The position numbers were made by a program, and so were the translations under genes. The notes beneath the pieces were generated by a model that saw only the letters and a list, made by a program, of their open reading frames with translations, was not told where the DNA came from and made no database searches. DNA of 43,350 nucleotides from Opitutaceae bacterium (GTDB taxonomy: Bacteria > Verrucomicrobiota > Verrucomicrobiia > Opitutales > Opitutaceae): contig JAUSID010000182.1 in assembly GCA_030648295.1 (NCBI GenBank), positions 1 to 43,350 on the forward strand, in the 5' to 3' direction. Of this stretch, positions 26,058 to 34,619 are shown in pieces (within the stretch, counting starts at the first letter, position 1; each line of letters opens with the position of its first letter).

Positions 26058-26538
26058 CGGTCGGGCGGAGTGAGTGAGCGGGCTGGAGGAGATCATACGC
26101 TGGTGTACCCGCACTTTAACCGGTTGTGAGCCCAGGCAAAATAGGGCGGCCAGCGACCCTCTAAGTAGGGATTCACCCCATGCGATGGATGCCGCGCAAT
26201 CTGGTCTCTCCATCGGCGTGTTTTCCCTCGGGAGCCAATACAGATCCCACGGCCGGCCTCGTCGCGCCGGGCCGTACCGCGACATGAAAAATTCCGCGGC
26301 GGGCCCCGGAAACACTCCGCCTGGGCTCGCCTTCAACGCGCCGATGCGGAACCGCCGCCGCACGGCCGGCCGCACCTGGAAACGATGCCCGGGCAGACGG
26401 GCCCGGATAAAGGCCACACCCGCGTTAGGGCGTCACCTGAGTGCGTTTTGGGTCTTCACCTACTGCCGGCCGATCGCACCTCGCGCTACGCTTCGGAACG
26501 CACCCACGGAGGCATGGTGTGATCTTGAAATTATTTCC
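26058..26538. promoter_or_regulatory. Divergent control region between stressosome and polysaccharide operons
   Basis: This 481-bp gap separates rsbR (minus) from the GT4 gene (plus) and must hold both promoters. An open plus frame runs through it, but it encodes random-looking peptide; the GT4 domain begins at 26539. The TAAGTAGGGATTCACCCC stretch near 26163 stands out as AT-richer and could be a binding site, without firm support. Confidence 0.4.
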
Positions 26539-27750
26539 ATGCGATTGCTGTTCGTTCATGAAAGATTTGGCGCCTTTGGTGGCGCCGAAGCGAACGTGCT
26601 GGTCACCGGCGCCGAGTTGAAGCGTCGTGGCCACGCGCTCGGGCTGCTGCATGGCGCGACGACCGGCAAGGAGGAGTTGGTGTGGGCCGACACGTTTGGT
26701 GAGCGACACGCGCTGCCGGCGGGCGATGCCGCGCCCATGATCGCGACCGTGCGCCGCGTGCTGGCGCATTTCCAACCGGACGTCGTTTTCCTGCACAAGC
26801 TTTCCAACCTCGACGTGCTCGAAACCCTGTCGACCATCGAGGTCCCGATCGTGCGGATGGTGCACGACCACGACCTGTACTGCCTCCGTGACTACAAGTA
26901 TAATCCGCTCAACCGCCAGATCTGCACGCGTGGACTCTCCTCGTATTGCGTCTTTCCGTGTGGCGGAACGCTCGCGCGCAATCCGGGCGGCACGTTTCCC
27001 GTCACCTGGGTGAGCTATGGCGACAAGCAGCGGGAACTGGCGCTAAACCGGCGGTTTCAGCGGCTGATCGTCGCCACCGAGTTCATGAAACAGGAATTGG
27101 TCCGCAACGGGATCGACCCGGCGGGAATCGAGATCCATGCGCCGGTTCCGCGTTCGACCGGGGCCGCGTTCCAGTGCTCCTTCAGCGAGCGCAACCGGAT
27201 TGTGTATGCCGGCCAAATCATCCGCGGCAAGGGCGTCGACGTCCTGCTCGAATCCCTGGCCCAGGTGCACAGCCCGTTCGAGTGCATCATTCTCGGCGAG
27301 GGCAATCATCGCGATCACTGCGAGCAGCTCAGTCACAAGCTGGGCCTTTCCGATCGCGTGCGCTTCACCGGGTTTGTGCCGCAGGCCGAGGTCAGCCGGT
27401 ACTATGAAGACGCGAGTGTCGCCGTCATGAGTTCACTGTGGCCCGAGCCTTTCGGGGCCGTCGGCCTGGAGGCGATGCGGTGTGGGCTGCCCGTGGTGGC
27501 CTTCGACGCCGGTGGGATTCGTGAATGGTTGATCGACGGCTGGAACGGTTTCCTCGTGCCCTGGATGAACCGCCACCGCTACGCCGCCGCGGTCGAGTTG
27601 CTCCTGCGGGACAAGCCGCTCGCGCGCCAGCTCGGCGAGAACGCCCGGCAATGGGCGGGCGAACGCTTCGGGTTCCCTTCGTACATCGACGGCCTCGAGG
27701 GTCTGTTCCGCCGCATGGGCCGGCCCGCCCCCACCCCCCTTTCCGCATGA
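26539..27750 (+). CDS. Glycosyltransferase family 4 (GT-B)
   Basis: This 403-residue cytoplasmic glycosyltransferase begins MRLLFVHERFGAFGGAEANV, typical of GT4. The C-terminal domain has RIVYAGQIIRGKGVDVLLES, RVRFTGFVPQAEVSRYYEDA and the donor-binding region EPFGAVGLEAMRCGLPVVAF with the E-x7-E motif. It is the first gene of an exopolysaccharide operon and overlaps the next gene by 4 bp (ATGA). The sugar and acceptor are unknown. Confidence 0.93.
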   Translation: MRLLFVHERFGAFGGAEANVLVTGAELKRRGHALGLLHGATTGKEELVWADTFGERHALPAGDAAPMIATVRRVLAHFQPDVVFLHKLSNLDVLETLSTIEVPIVRMVHDHDLYCLRDYKYNPLNRQICTRGLSSYCVFPCGGTLARNPGGTFPVTWVSYGDKQRELALNRRFQRLIVATEFMKQELVRNGIDPAGIEIHAPVPRSTGAAFQCSFSERNRIVYAGQIIRGKGVDVLLESLAQVHSPFECIILGEGNHRDHCEQLSHKLGLSDRVRFTGFVPQAEVSRYYEDASVAVMSSLWPEPFGAVGLEAMRCGLPVVAFDAGGIREWLIDGWNGFLVPWMNRHRYAAAVELLLRDKPLARQLGENARQWAGERFGFPSYIDGLEGLFRRMGRPAPTPLSA

Positions 27751-28451
27751 AAGAAAGCTTTCGCGTTCAACTCATCGCCGTGGTCGGCGGCAGTGCCGCT
27801 GGCAAAGGCTGGGTCGTGTCGCGGCTCTGCCGGCTGCTCGGTGACAAGGCCGCCCATCTTCAGCTCGACGATTTTTATCGCGATCGATCACATCTTCCGC
27901 CCGCGCGGCGCGCCCGGATCAATTTCGACGTGCCCCACGCGATCGACTGGCCGTGGACGGAACGGGTGCTTCGCGCCTGCGTCTCGGGCGAGCCGGCGGA
28001 TCTGCCGCACTACGACTTCGCGACCTATTCGCGGCAGCCGTCCGGCCGGCCGTGGACCCCGCGGCCGCTCGTGTTCGTCGACGGGCTGTGGCTGCTGCGC
28101 CCACCCGCGGTGCGACGCATGTTCGATCTGAAGATTTTCCTGGATACGCCGACGGATTTGCGCCGCAGCCGGCGGCTGCTGCGCGACGTGGCCGAGCGGG
28201 GTTACACCGCCGGCGATGTCCAGCACCGGCTGCGGACCCTGGTCGAGCCGATGCATGAGCGGTACGTCGAGCCGCAGAAACGCTGGGCCGATGTCATCCT
28301 CGAGCAGCCGTTCAAGGAGCCCGAGTTGCTCCGGCTGGCCGATCGCCTTTGGAACCTGCTCCAAGCCGCCGGCGCCGCCGAGGGCTGCGTCCGTGAAACT
28401 TTCCGCACCGAACTGGCCGACCTGCTCGCCACCCATGAATACTGCAACTGA
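27747..28451 (+). CDS. Uridine-kinase-like P-loop ATPase in polysaccharide operon
   Basis: This 234-residue protein has a Walker A motif VVGGSAAGKGWV (residues 12-23), the uridine-kinase-like LQLDDFYRDR, then PHAIDWPWTERVL and FVDGLWLL. These place it near uridine kinase and phosphoribulokinase. It may phosphorylate a nucleoside or a sugar for polysaccharide synthesis. Its ATG overlaps the GT4 stop and its 3' end overlaps the sugar transferase by 17 bp, so it belongs firmly to the operon, which is an unusual setting for this family. Confidence 0.82.
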   Translation: MKESFRVQLIAVVGGSAAGKGWVVSRLCRLLGDKAAHLQLDDFYRDRSHLPPARRARINFDVPHAIDWPWTERVLRACVSGEPADLPHYDFATYSRQPSGRPWTPRPLVFVDGLWLLRPPAVRRMFDLKIFLDTPTDLRRSRRLLRDVAERGYTAGDVQHRLRTLVEPMHERYVEPQKRWADVILEQPFKEPELLRLADRLWNLLQAAGAAEGCVRETFRTELADLLATHEYCN

Positions 28452-29172
28452 ACGCCCGGTGCCGGCGGAGTTGTTGAACCACTTCGCGACCATCCAGTCG
28501 CCCTGGGGCCGCCGGCGGCTGCAGTGCTACCTGGTTTGGAAGCGGCTGATGTGGCGGTGGACCATCAACAGCGCGCATGCGGCGAAGCGCGGGCTCGACA
28601 TCGTGGCGGGTTCCATCGCGCTGCTGCTGCTCAGTCCGCTGCTGCTGCTGATCGCCGCGTTGATCAAGCTGGAGGATCGCGGACCGGTTCTCTTCCCGCA
28701 GATACGGGTCGGCCGCTACGGCCGCGAATTCCGGATGTTCAAGTTCCGCTCCATGCGGATCGACGCCGAGGCGCGGCTGAAGGAATTGCTGGCGCGCAAC
28801 CAGCATGCCCAGGGCGTGACCTTCAAGATCAAGGACGACCCGCGCATCACCCGCGTCGGCAAATGGCTGCGCAAATTCTCCTTCGACGAGCTGCCGCAGT
28901 TCTACAACGTGCTCCGGGGCGACATGTCGCTCGTGGGTCCGCGGCCGCCGGTGCCGCGCGAAGTGGCACTCTACTCCCTCGCCGACCGCCGCCGCCTGGC
29001 GGTCAAGCCCGGCATCACCTGCATCTGGCAAATCAGCGGGCGGGCCGAAATCGATTTTCCCGGGCAGGTGCAGCTCGACGTCCGGTACATCGAGAGCTCC
29101 AGCCTCGGACAGGACATCAAGATTCTGCTCAAAACCATCCCTGCGGTCCTTTCCGGGACCGGCGCGTATTGA
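28435..29172 (+). CDS. Polyprenyl-phosphate sugar-1-phosphate transferase (bacterial sugar transferase)
   Basis: This 245-residue membrane enzyme puts the first sugar-phosphate on undecaprenyl phosphate. It has a hydrophobic reentrant helix (GSIALLLLSPLLLLIAALIK), then DRGPVLFPQIRVGRYGREFR, MFKFRSM, LRKFSFDELPQFYNVLRGDM, SLVGPRPP and a C-terminal PGITCIWQISGR. These are hallmarks of the PF02397 family. It is a short monotopic form, without the multi-span N-terminus of WbaP-type proteins. The start at 28435 lies within the preceding gene and its stop overlaps the next start (TGATG). Confidence 0.95.
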   Translation: MNTATERPVPAELLNHFATIQSPWGRRRLQCYLVWKRLMWRWTINSAHAAKRGLDIVAGSIALLLLSPLLLLIAALIKLEDRGPVLFPQIRVGRYGREFRMFKFRSMRIDAEARLKELLARNQHAQGVTFKIKDDPRITRVGKWLRKFSFDELPQFYNVLRGDMSLVGPRPPVPREVALYSLADRRRLAVKPGITCIWQISGRAEIDFPGQVQLDVRYIESSSLGQDIKILLKTIPAVLSGTGAY

Positions 29173-30497
29173 TGAAAGCCTTACTGATATGCCCTGCCGA
29201 CCGGCCTGGTGTCGCCCACCTCGCCGAGAATGTGCCCCTTGCGGTCGCTCCGCTGCTCGGCAAATCGCTGGTCGAATATTGGCTGGAGTCGTTCGCCGCC
29301 CGCGGTGCGCACGAGGTGACGATCCTCGCGAGCGACCGCCCCGACCAGGTGCGCACGGTCGTTGGCGACGGTACCCGATGGGGACTGCGCGTCGACCTGC
29401 TGCCGAAGAGCCGCGAACTCACGGTGCCGGAAGCCCGGAGCAAATACCGCGGCCACGACGCGGATGGCTGGATGGAGGAGGACGTGGTGCTGATGGACAC
29501 CCTGCCGGGGCTGCCGGGGTATCCACTTTTCGAGACCTACGCCGGCTGGTTCGCCGCGCTGCGGGCCTGGACGCCGCGCGCGATTACCCCCGCGCGCATT
29601 GGCGTGCGTGAAATCGAACCCGGCGTCTGGGTGGGCCTCCATGCGCAAATCGCATCCAATGTCCAGCTCCGCGCGCCGTGCTGGATCGGCAACCAGGCGA
29701 TGATTGCGCCCGGCGCGATCATCGGGCCGAAGGCGCTGGTGGAGGACCGTGTGGTCGTCGAGCACGATGCCCGGATCGTCGAGAGTGTCGTCGGCCCGGA
29801 AACGTTCGTTGGTCCGCACATCGTGATCGAGCGCTCGCTGGCGAGTGGCAGCACCGTGGTGAACTGGAAAAGCGGCTCCTGCCTGCACGTGCCCGATGCC
29901 TTCCTCTTGTGTTCGCTCGACGCGCGGCGGTTCACCATGGCCCAGCCGGGGCTGTTCGCTCGCGCGCTCGCGGCCCTCGCCATGACCGCAACGGCTCCCG
30001 CCGCGCTGGTCGCGATGGGCATCGCGGTGATCCGCGGCGAATCGCCGCTCCAATTGCGGCTGGGCGTGCGGCCGCAACGCAACGCGCGGCGCGGACCGTT
30101 GCGGACGTTTGCGTATTACGAGCTGACGGGTGCGGGCAACTGGCTGCGCCGGTGGCCGCAGTTCTGGAATGTCGTGCGCGGCGATTTCACCTGGTTCGGC
30201 AACCGACCACTGCGGCCGACGCAGGCACTCGCCCTCGCGAACGATTTCGAGCGGCTCTGGCTCGCGGCCCCGGTCGGACTCGTGTCCCTCGCCGACGCCT
30301 GTGGCTGCTGGTCCGACCTGACGGATGAGGCGTGTGCGCACGCCAGTTACTACGCGGTCAACGCCAGCCGGTCGCTCGACTGGCTCATCTTCCGCCGCTC
30401 GCTGCTGCGCGCGGCCAGCGCCTGGCCGCTGATGCCGGGACGCCGGAAGAACGCAGGCGTGCCGCTCCCCCAACTCGTCCCCAAGCAGGAAGGCTGA
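29172..30497 (+). CDS. Nucleotidyltransferase - left-handed beta-helix - degenerate sugar-transferase fusion
   Basis: The 441-residue protein has three parts. Residues 1-150 follow a sugar-nucleotidyltransferase fold (NVPLAVAPLLGKSLVEYWLE, GAHEVTILASDR) but lack the usual GxGTRL loop. About 150-225 show hexapeptide repeats (GVWVGLHAQIASNVQLRAPC, IGNQAMIAPGAIIGPKALVE). About 260-430 resemble a decayed sugar transferase: LRRWPQFWNVVRGDFTWFGN, RPLRP, then a tail that echoes the family's ending. It probably acts as a regulatory or scaffolding partner of the true sugar transferase next door; enzymatic activity is doubtful. The start overlaps the upstream stop. Confidence 0.75.
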   Translation: MKALLICPADRPGVAHLAENVPLAVAPLLGKSLVEYWLESFAARGAHEVTILASDRPDQVRTVVGDGTRWGLRVDLLPKSRELTVPEARSKYRGHDADGWMEEDVVLMDTLPGLPGYPLFETYAGWFAALRAWTPRAITPARIGVREIEPGVWVGLHAQIASNVQLRAPCWIGNQAMIAPGAIIGPKALVEDRVVVEHDARIVESVVGPETFVGPHIVIERSLASGSTVVNWKSGSCLHVPDAFLLCSLDARRFTMAQPGLFARALAALAMTATAPAALVAMGIAVIRGESPLQLRLGVRPQRNARRGPLRTFAYYELTGAGNWLRRWPQFWNVVRGDFTWFGNRPLRPTQALALANDFERLWLAAPVGLVSLADACGCWSDLTDEACAHASYYAVNASRSLDWLIFRRSLLRAASAWPLMPGRRKNAGVPLPQLVPKQEG

Positions 30498-30555
30498 ACT
30501 CTCCCCGCGCGGCGCCGCCGTGCGTCCCGCCATCTGAATTTTGACCAAAGGAAAT

Positions 30556-30864
30556 ATGAAAATAGAGCACGACGGAAACAACCTGCGCGTGAGCGACATC
30601 GCCGAACTGAACGCCGTCAACGCGTCCTCGTTCCGTGATGAAGTTCGTGCCGCCATGCCTTCTTCGCCGGCGACGATTGAAATCGATTTGTCGCAGACCC
30701 GGTTCGTGGACAGCTCCGGCCTCGGCGCGCTGTTCGCGCTGTACAAGGCCGCAAGCCACGGCAACGACGGCGTCACGCTGCGGCTCCTCAACCCCCGCCC
30801 CTCCATCCAGCAGCTCTTCGAGCTGACGCAGCTCCACCAACTCTTTGAAATCTCCCGACGCTGA
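30556..30864 (+). CDS. STAS-domain anti-sigma factor antagonist (RsbV/SpoIIAA-like)
   Basis: This 102-residue STAS protein has the phosphorylation motif SQTRFVDSSGLGALFALYKA, where Ser in VDSSGLG is the kinase target, and FELTQLHQLFEI at the end. In partner switching the unphosphorylated form binds the anti-sigma or switch kinase. A good AAAGGA ribosome site precedes the ATG at 30556. The next gene encodes both a matching HATPase kinase and a SpoIIE phosphatase, so the cycle is complete within two genes. Confidence 0.93.
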   Translation: MKIEHDGNNLRVSDIAELNAVNASSFRDEVRAAMPSSPATIEIDLSQTRFVDSSGLGALFALYKAASHGNDGVTLRLLNPRPSIQQLFELTQLHQLFEISRR

Positions 30865-30978
30865 TCCCGACGGATCGAGCGGGTAACGGACGGAGGGAAC
30901 GGCGGCGCCGGCCGCCGGGCCGCTCCGCATCGACCGGATGCCGCCCCCCTTCCCACTCCCGCACTCCCTGCCTCCGCC

Positions 30979-32877
30979 ATGACCGACTCCACCCCCGCCG
31001 AGCGCGGCATCTCCAATCGGGTCGTCTTCCGATGTGATTTGTCGGAGGCCCGGGTGGCCACGCGGATCCTGCGGGCGTTTCTGGCCGAGCAGGGGCTCGA
31101 CGAGACGGAGCAGTTCAACTGCGAACTCTGCCTCGCGGAGGCCTGCAACAACGCCGTGCAGTATGCGACCGCCGCCGGCCGGAACGCACCCATCAGCGCG
31201 GAGGTGAACTGCCACACGTCCAATGTGGAGATGCGCGTCATCGATCACACGGAGGGATTCACGCTGGCGGCGCGAGCCGGCTCGATCGATCCGCACCGGG
31301 AAAATGGCCGCGGGTTGTTCATCATCCAGTCGCTGATGGACGACGTGCAGTATTACCGCTGCGATGGCACGAACATCCTCACGATGCGCAAGGTGCGCAC
31401 GCGCCAGCAGCACCGGCCCGAGCACGATGCGGCCGCGGCCACGCTGGAGGACGCCCGCCGCCAGATTGAAAGCTGCCAGCAGACGATCAGCGGGATGGCG
31501 CGCGAGCTCTGCTTTCGCTCCGAGAGCCTCGCCGCCATTTTTCGCTGCTGCACGGAGCTGGGTCGTACCAGCGACCTGGAGGGATTCGGCAACCGTCTCC
31601 TGAACGATCTGCTCCACCTGACCACCGCGGACTGGTTTGTGCTGCGACTGGTGCCGGTCGGCGGGGCGCAGCTGGAGGTTTTTGTCGCGTCCGCGCCGGA
31701 GTTGCGGACCGAGCCGCTCGTTCTTGGCCAGGCTCCGACCGCTGATGCGTCGTCGGAACTGCTCGCGGCGCGAAAACGGCGTGACGTCGAGTTCGACGCG
31801 CGGCGCGCGACCGCGACATCGGAACCGCTGCGTGCGATCGGGCCGGCGGCCAACGGGATCGTGCAGCCGCTCCTCTTCAACGACAAGCTGGTCGGCACGC
31901 TCGCGATCGGGCGCCGCGAAGCCGATGCGCCGTTCTCGGCGTTGCAGGCGGAAATGATCCGGACGTTTTCGGAATTCATGGCTGTCCAGGTGGTCAACGC
32001 CCGCCACCTTGAGGAACAGGTGCACGCGCGGCTGGTGGCGCACGAACTCGACATCGCGCACCGGATTCAGCGCGCCCTGCTGCCCCGTTCGCTGCCGCAG
32101 CTGGCGGGATTCGGGCTGGCGGCGAATTGGGAAAGTGCCCGCCAGGTGGGCGGAGATTTTTACGACGCCATTCCCCTCAACGATCATTCGCTCCTGCTCG
32201 TCGTCGCCGACGTGATGGGCAAGGGAGTGCCGGCCGCCATGTTCGCGACGATCATGCGCAGCCTGCTTCGCGCCATGGCCGCGCGCAGTCATCATCCGAC
32301 GCGGCTGCTGAAGCGGCTGAACGAGCTGCTGTACGAGGAACTGTCGAGCGTCGGCATGTTCATCACCGCGCAACTCGTCTTCGTCGATCTCCAGCGGCGT
32401 CAACTCGTGGCCGCGAGCGCGGGGCATTGTCCCGTGCTCCTCATCTCCGGCGCTACCGTCCGCACCCTGCGCGTGACCGGCACGCCGCTCGGCATCCTGC
32501 CGAACACCACGTTTCGCCAGCACACCGCGACGTTCGCCTCGCCGGCGGGACTGCTCCTTTATACCGATGGCGTGACCGAGGCGCTGAATCCCGCGGGGGA
32601 ACTGTTCGGCCACGACCGGCTGGCCCAATGGCTCACGACCTGCGCCCAGCTGCCGTTGTCCGCCGAGGCGGTGCGCGATCAACTCGCGGCGGAGATGCTG
32701 CGCTTCCGCGGTGCGACCCCGCTGCGCGATGACCAGGCTTTCCTCGTGCTCGCCGAACATTCGCCGGTCCCGCGGCGAACCCTGCCGTCGGATGAACCGC
32801 GGTCCGAGTTCAGCCTCGTCGCGCCGGGACTCGAGGACGCGGCCGGTGTCGTCGCGACCCTTCCCCCGGTCACCTGA
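30979..32877 (+). CDS. HATPase switch kinase - GAF - SpoIIE phosphatase fusion
   Basis: This 632-residue protein combines opposing activities. Residues 1-140 are an RsbW/SpoIIAB-like HATPase (AEACNNAVQYA N-box, ENGRGLFIIQSLMDDV). A coiled coil leads to a GAF domain (about 185-345). The C-terminal 240 residues are a SpoIIE/PP2C phosphatase (ARQVGGDFYDAI, VVADVMGKGVPAAMFATIMR, YTDGVTEALNPAG, LRDDQAFLVL). Kinase and phosphatase should act on the STAS protein just upstream, with the GAF domain tipping the balance. No sigma factor is nearby, so the output may be direct protein control of polysaccharide synthesis. The ATG at 30979 is the only sensible start. Confidence 0.93.
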   Translation: MTDSTPAERGISNRVVFRCDLSEARVATRILRAFLAEQGLDETEQFNCELCLAEACNNAVQYATAAGRNAPISAEVNCHTSNVEMRVIDHTEGFTLAARAGSIDPHRENGRGLFIIQSLMDDVQYYRCDGTNILTMRKVRTRQQHRPEHDAAAATLEDARRQIESCQQTISGMARELCFRSESLAAIFRCCTELGRTSDLEGFGNRLLNDLLHLTTADWFVLRLVPVGGAQLEVFVASAPELRTEPLVLGQAPTADASSELLAARKRRDVEFDARRATATSEPLRAIGPAANGIVQPLLFNDKLVGTLAIGRREADAPFSALQAEMIRTFSEFMAVQVVNARHLEEQVHARLVAHELDIAHRIQRALLPRSLPQLAGFGLAANWESARQVGGDFYDAIPLNDHSLLLVVADVMGKGVPAAMFATIMRSLLRAMAARSHHPTRLLKRLNELLYEELSSVGMFITAQLVFVDLQRRQLVAASAGHCPVLLISGATVRTLRVTGTPLGILPNTTFRQHTATFASPAGLLLYTDGVTEALNPAGELFGHDRLAQWLTTCAQLPLSAEAVRDQLAAEMLRFRGATPLRDDQAFLVLAEHSPVPRRTLPSDEPRSEFSLVAPGLEDAAGVVATLPPVT

Positions 32878-32939
32878 CGCTGCGCCTGCCGTATCCCGTT
32901 TTTCACCACTCAACCCCCGGTCATCTCCTCCCTTATGCC

Positions 32940-34130
32940 ATGAAACCAGTCCTGCCCCTCTTTGTGTTCATCGACGCGTGCGGATGGGAAATCATCCAGC
33001 ACCGGAACTTTGCGAGCGAGTACGCACCGTTCCGGCGCCGGCTGCGGTCGGTGTTCGGTTACAGCTCCGCCTGCATTCCGTCGATCCTGTCCGGCCGCTG
33101 GCCGGCCGAGCATCGCAACTGGTCCTATTTTGTCTACGACCCGAAGAACTCGCCGTTTCAATCGCTGCGGCTGCTGCGCTGGCTGCCCAACTTCATCACC
33201 AGCCGCCGGCGGGTGCGCCGCTGGCTCTCGAAGTTCGTGAAGGTGCAGCTGAAGTTCCGCGGCTACTTCGATCTGTACAACATTCCCTTTCGCTACATCT
33301 CGCTGTTCGACTTCACGGAGAAGAAGAATCCGCTCCAGCCCTGCGGGATGAACCGCGGCCCCAACATCTTCGACTTCCTCCAGGAACGCGGCATCCGCTA
33401 TCACGTGAGCGAACCGACGCGCGGCGAGGACGAGAACCTGGACGCGGTCCTGAAGGACATCACCACTGAGGTGATCGATTTCGCGTTTGTGTACTGGCCG
33501 GAGCTGGACGGGCTCATGCATCGCGTGGGCAACGATTCGTCCGAGGTGCCGGACAAGCTTCGGGCGTACGAGCAGAAGCTCGATCGGTTGCTGCTCGGCG
33601 CGCAGGAGCATTACGAGCAGGTGCAATTGTACGTTTTCAGCGATCACGGCATGGCGAACTGCGACCAGCACGTCGACTTGCGCACCCGCATCGATGCGCT
33701 GGGACTGCGCATGGGCGAGGACTACGCGGTCGTCTACGATTCGACCATGGCGCGATTCTGGTTTTTCAACGAGCCCGCGCGGCGAACGGTCACGGAGGAG
33801 TTGGGCAAGGTGCCGGAGGGCCAGATTCTCAGCGACGCGGAACTCGCGGATCTGGGCACGCTCTTTCCGGATCGGTATTTCGGAGAGCTGATCTTCCTGA
33901 TGGAGGAAGGCACGTTGATTGTGCCGAGCCACATGGGGGAGCGGCCGATTCGAGCCATGCATGGCTATGGCAGCATTTCGAAAGCGCTCATGGGCACGAC
34001 CATGACAGCGCGGCCTTGTCACTCGACAACGGCAAACGCTGGGCCACCGATGCGCCCCTGCGCGCGGGACTCCAGGAAATCCGCACCGCGGCGCTGCCGG
34101 TCCTGGCGGCGTTTCCCCGCCAGCAGCTGA
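32940..34130 (+). CDS. Type I phosphodiesterase/alkaline-phosphatase-fold protein with lost C-terminus
   Basis: Residues 1-350 belong to the nucleotide pyrophosphatase/phosphodiesterase fold: PLFVFIDACGWEI (metal Asp), FGYSSACIPSILSG with the nucleophile region, FVYWPELDGLMHRVG, VYVFSDHGMA-like YVFSDHGMANCDQHVD and the late metal-ligand His in AMHGYG. After about residue 350 (33990) the frame continues as an antisense-like, Arg/Ser/Pro-rich tail. In another frame the same DNA encodes a different family (DnrO-like), so the last 45 residues are not native. It follows the signalling fusion by 62 bp and may be the last gene of that operon. Confidence 0.8.
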   Translation: MKPVLPLFVFIDACGWEIIQHRNFASEYAPFRRRLRSVFGYSSACIPSILSGRWPAEHRNWSYFVYDPKNSPFQSLRLLRWLPNFITSRRRVRRWLSKFVKVQLKFRGYFDLYNIPFRYISLFDFTEKKNPLQPCGMNRGPNIFDFLQERGIRYHVSEPTRGEDENLDAVLKDITTEVIDFAFVYWPELDGLMHRVGNDSSEVPDKLRAYEQKLDRLLLGAQEHYEQVQLYVFSDHGMANCDQHVDLRTRIDALGLRMGEDYAVVYDSTMARFWFFNEPARRTVTEELGKVPEGQILSDAELADLGTLFPDRYFGELIFLMEEGTLIVPSHMGERPIRAMHGYGSISKALMGTTMTARPCHSTTANAGPPMRPCARDSRKSAPRRCRSWRRFPASS

Positions 34131-34384
34131 CGCGCGAACAGGCCCGGGCGTTTTCCGATACGGTCACGGCGAGCTTCGCCACCATGGCGAAAACGTGCAA
34201 GCTGGCGCCCAAGGCGGACGCGACGCTGCATGCGCTCATCGTCGAATTGCTCCAGGGCGCCGCGCTCCTGACGGAAAACCCCAACTCGCAGGAAGCCTTC
34301 GCGGCGATCACGAAGGTGCTGCGGCAGTATCCGGAATATTTTGACGATCCCGGATGGACGCCGCTCCCGGGCGCCCAGACCTGA
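33992..34384 (+). pseudogene. DnrO-like periplasmic protein, 5' end missing
   Basis: In the frame of 33992 the DNA reads GHDHDSAALSLDNGKRWATD, then APLRAGLQEIR and ends PEYFDDPGW. From memory this matches a family of small exported helical proteins ('DnrO protein' in databases) with a signal peptide, a His/Asp-rich stretch, then NxGKxWATDxPLRxGM and a terminal YxxYFDHPGW. Here the signal peptide is replaced by phosphodiesterase sequence in another frame. A TTG at 34016 could start a 122-residue cytoplasmic product, but this is likely a remnant. The 235 bp after it hold only degenerate repeat-like sequence. Confidence 0.6.
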
Positions 34385-34619
34385 CGTCGTTCGCAACCGC
34401 GCGCAGGCGTTGCGCTCCCGCGCTCACCTCGTGGCAGCCAGGGCCGCGATGCTGCCGTAGCAGCGGAGGTGACGACGCTGGCCGGCTACTGCGTCGCTCC
34501 AATTTCGCGATTTGATCGCGTGTCGGCGTCCGGGCCTCGAGCCCGCTCCAGCCATTTGCGGCGCCCACGGTGGATCGTTTTCGCTTTGCTACCCCGCAAG
34601 TCGCGACTTCGCTTCACCC

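Noticed and set aside
26074-26538. N-terminal extension of the GT4 gene
   Set aside because: The frame is open but encodes Arg/Pro-rich random sequence; GT4 similarity begins exactly at the ATG at 26539.
29181-31241. 686-codon minus-strand open frame across the polysaccharide and STAS genes
   Set aside because: It runs antisense to two well-supported genes and has random-looking composition.
30385-32913. 842-codon minus-strand open frame
   Set aside because: Antisense of the STAS and HATPase-GAF-SpoIIE genes, with no recognisable domain.
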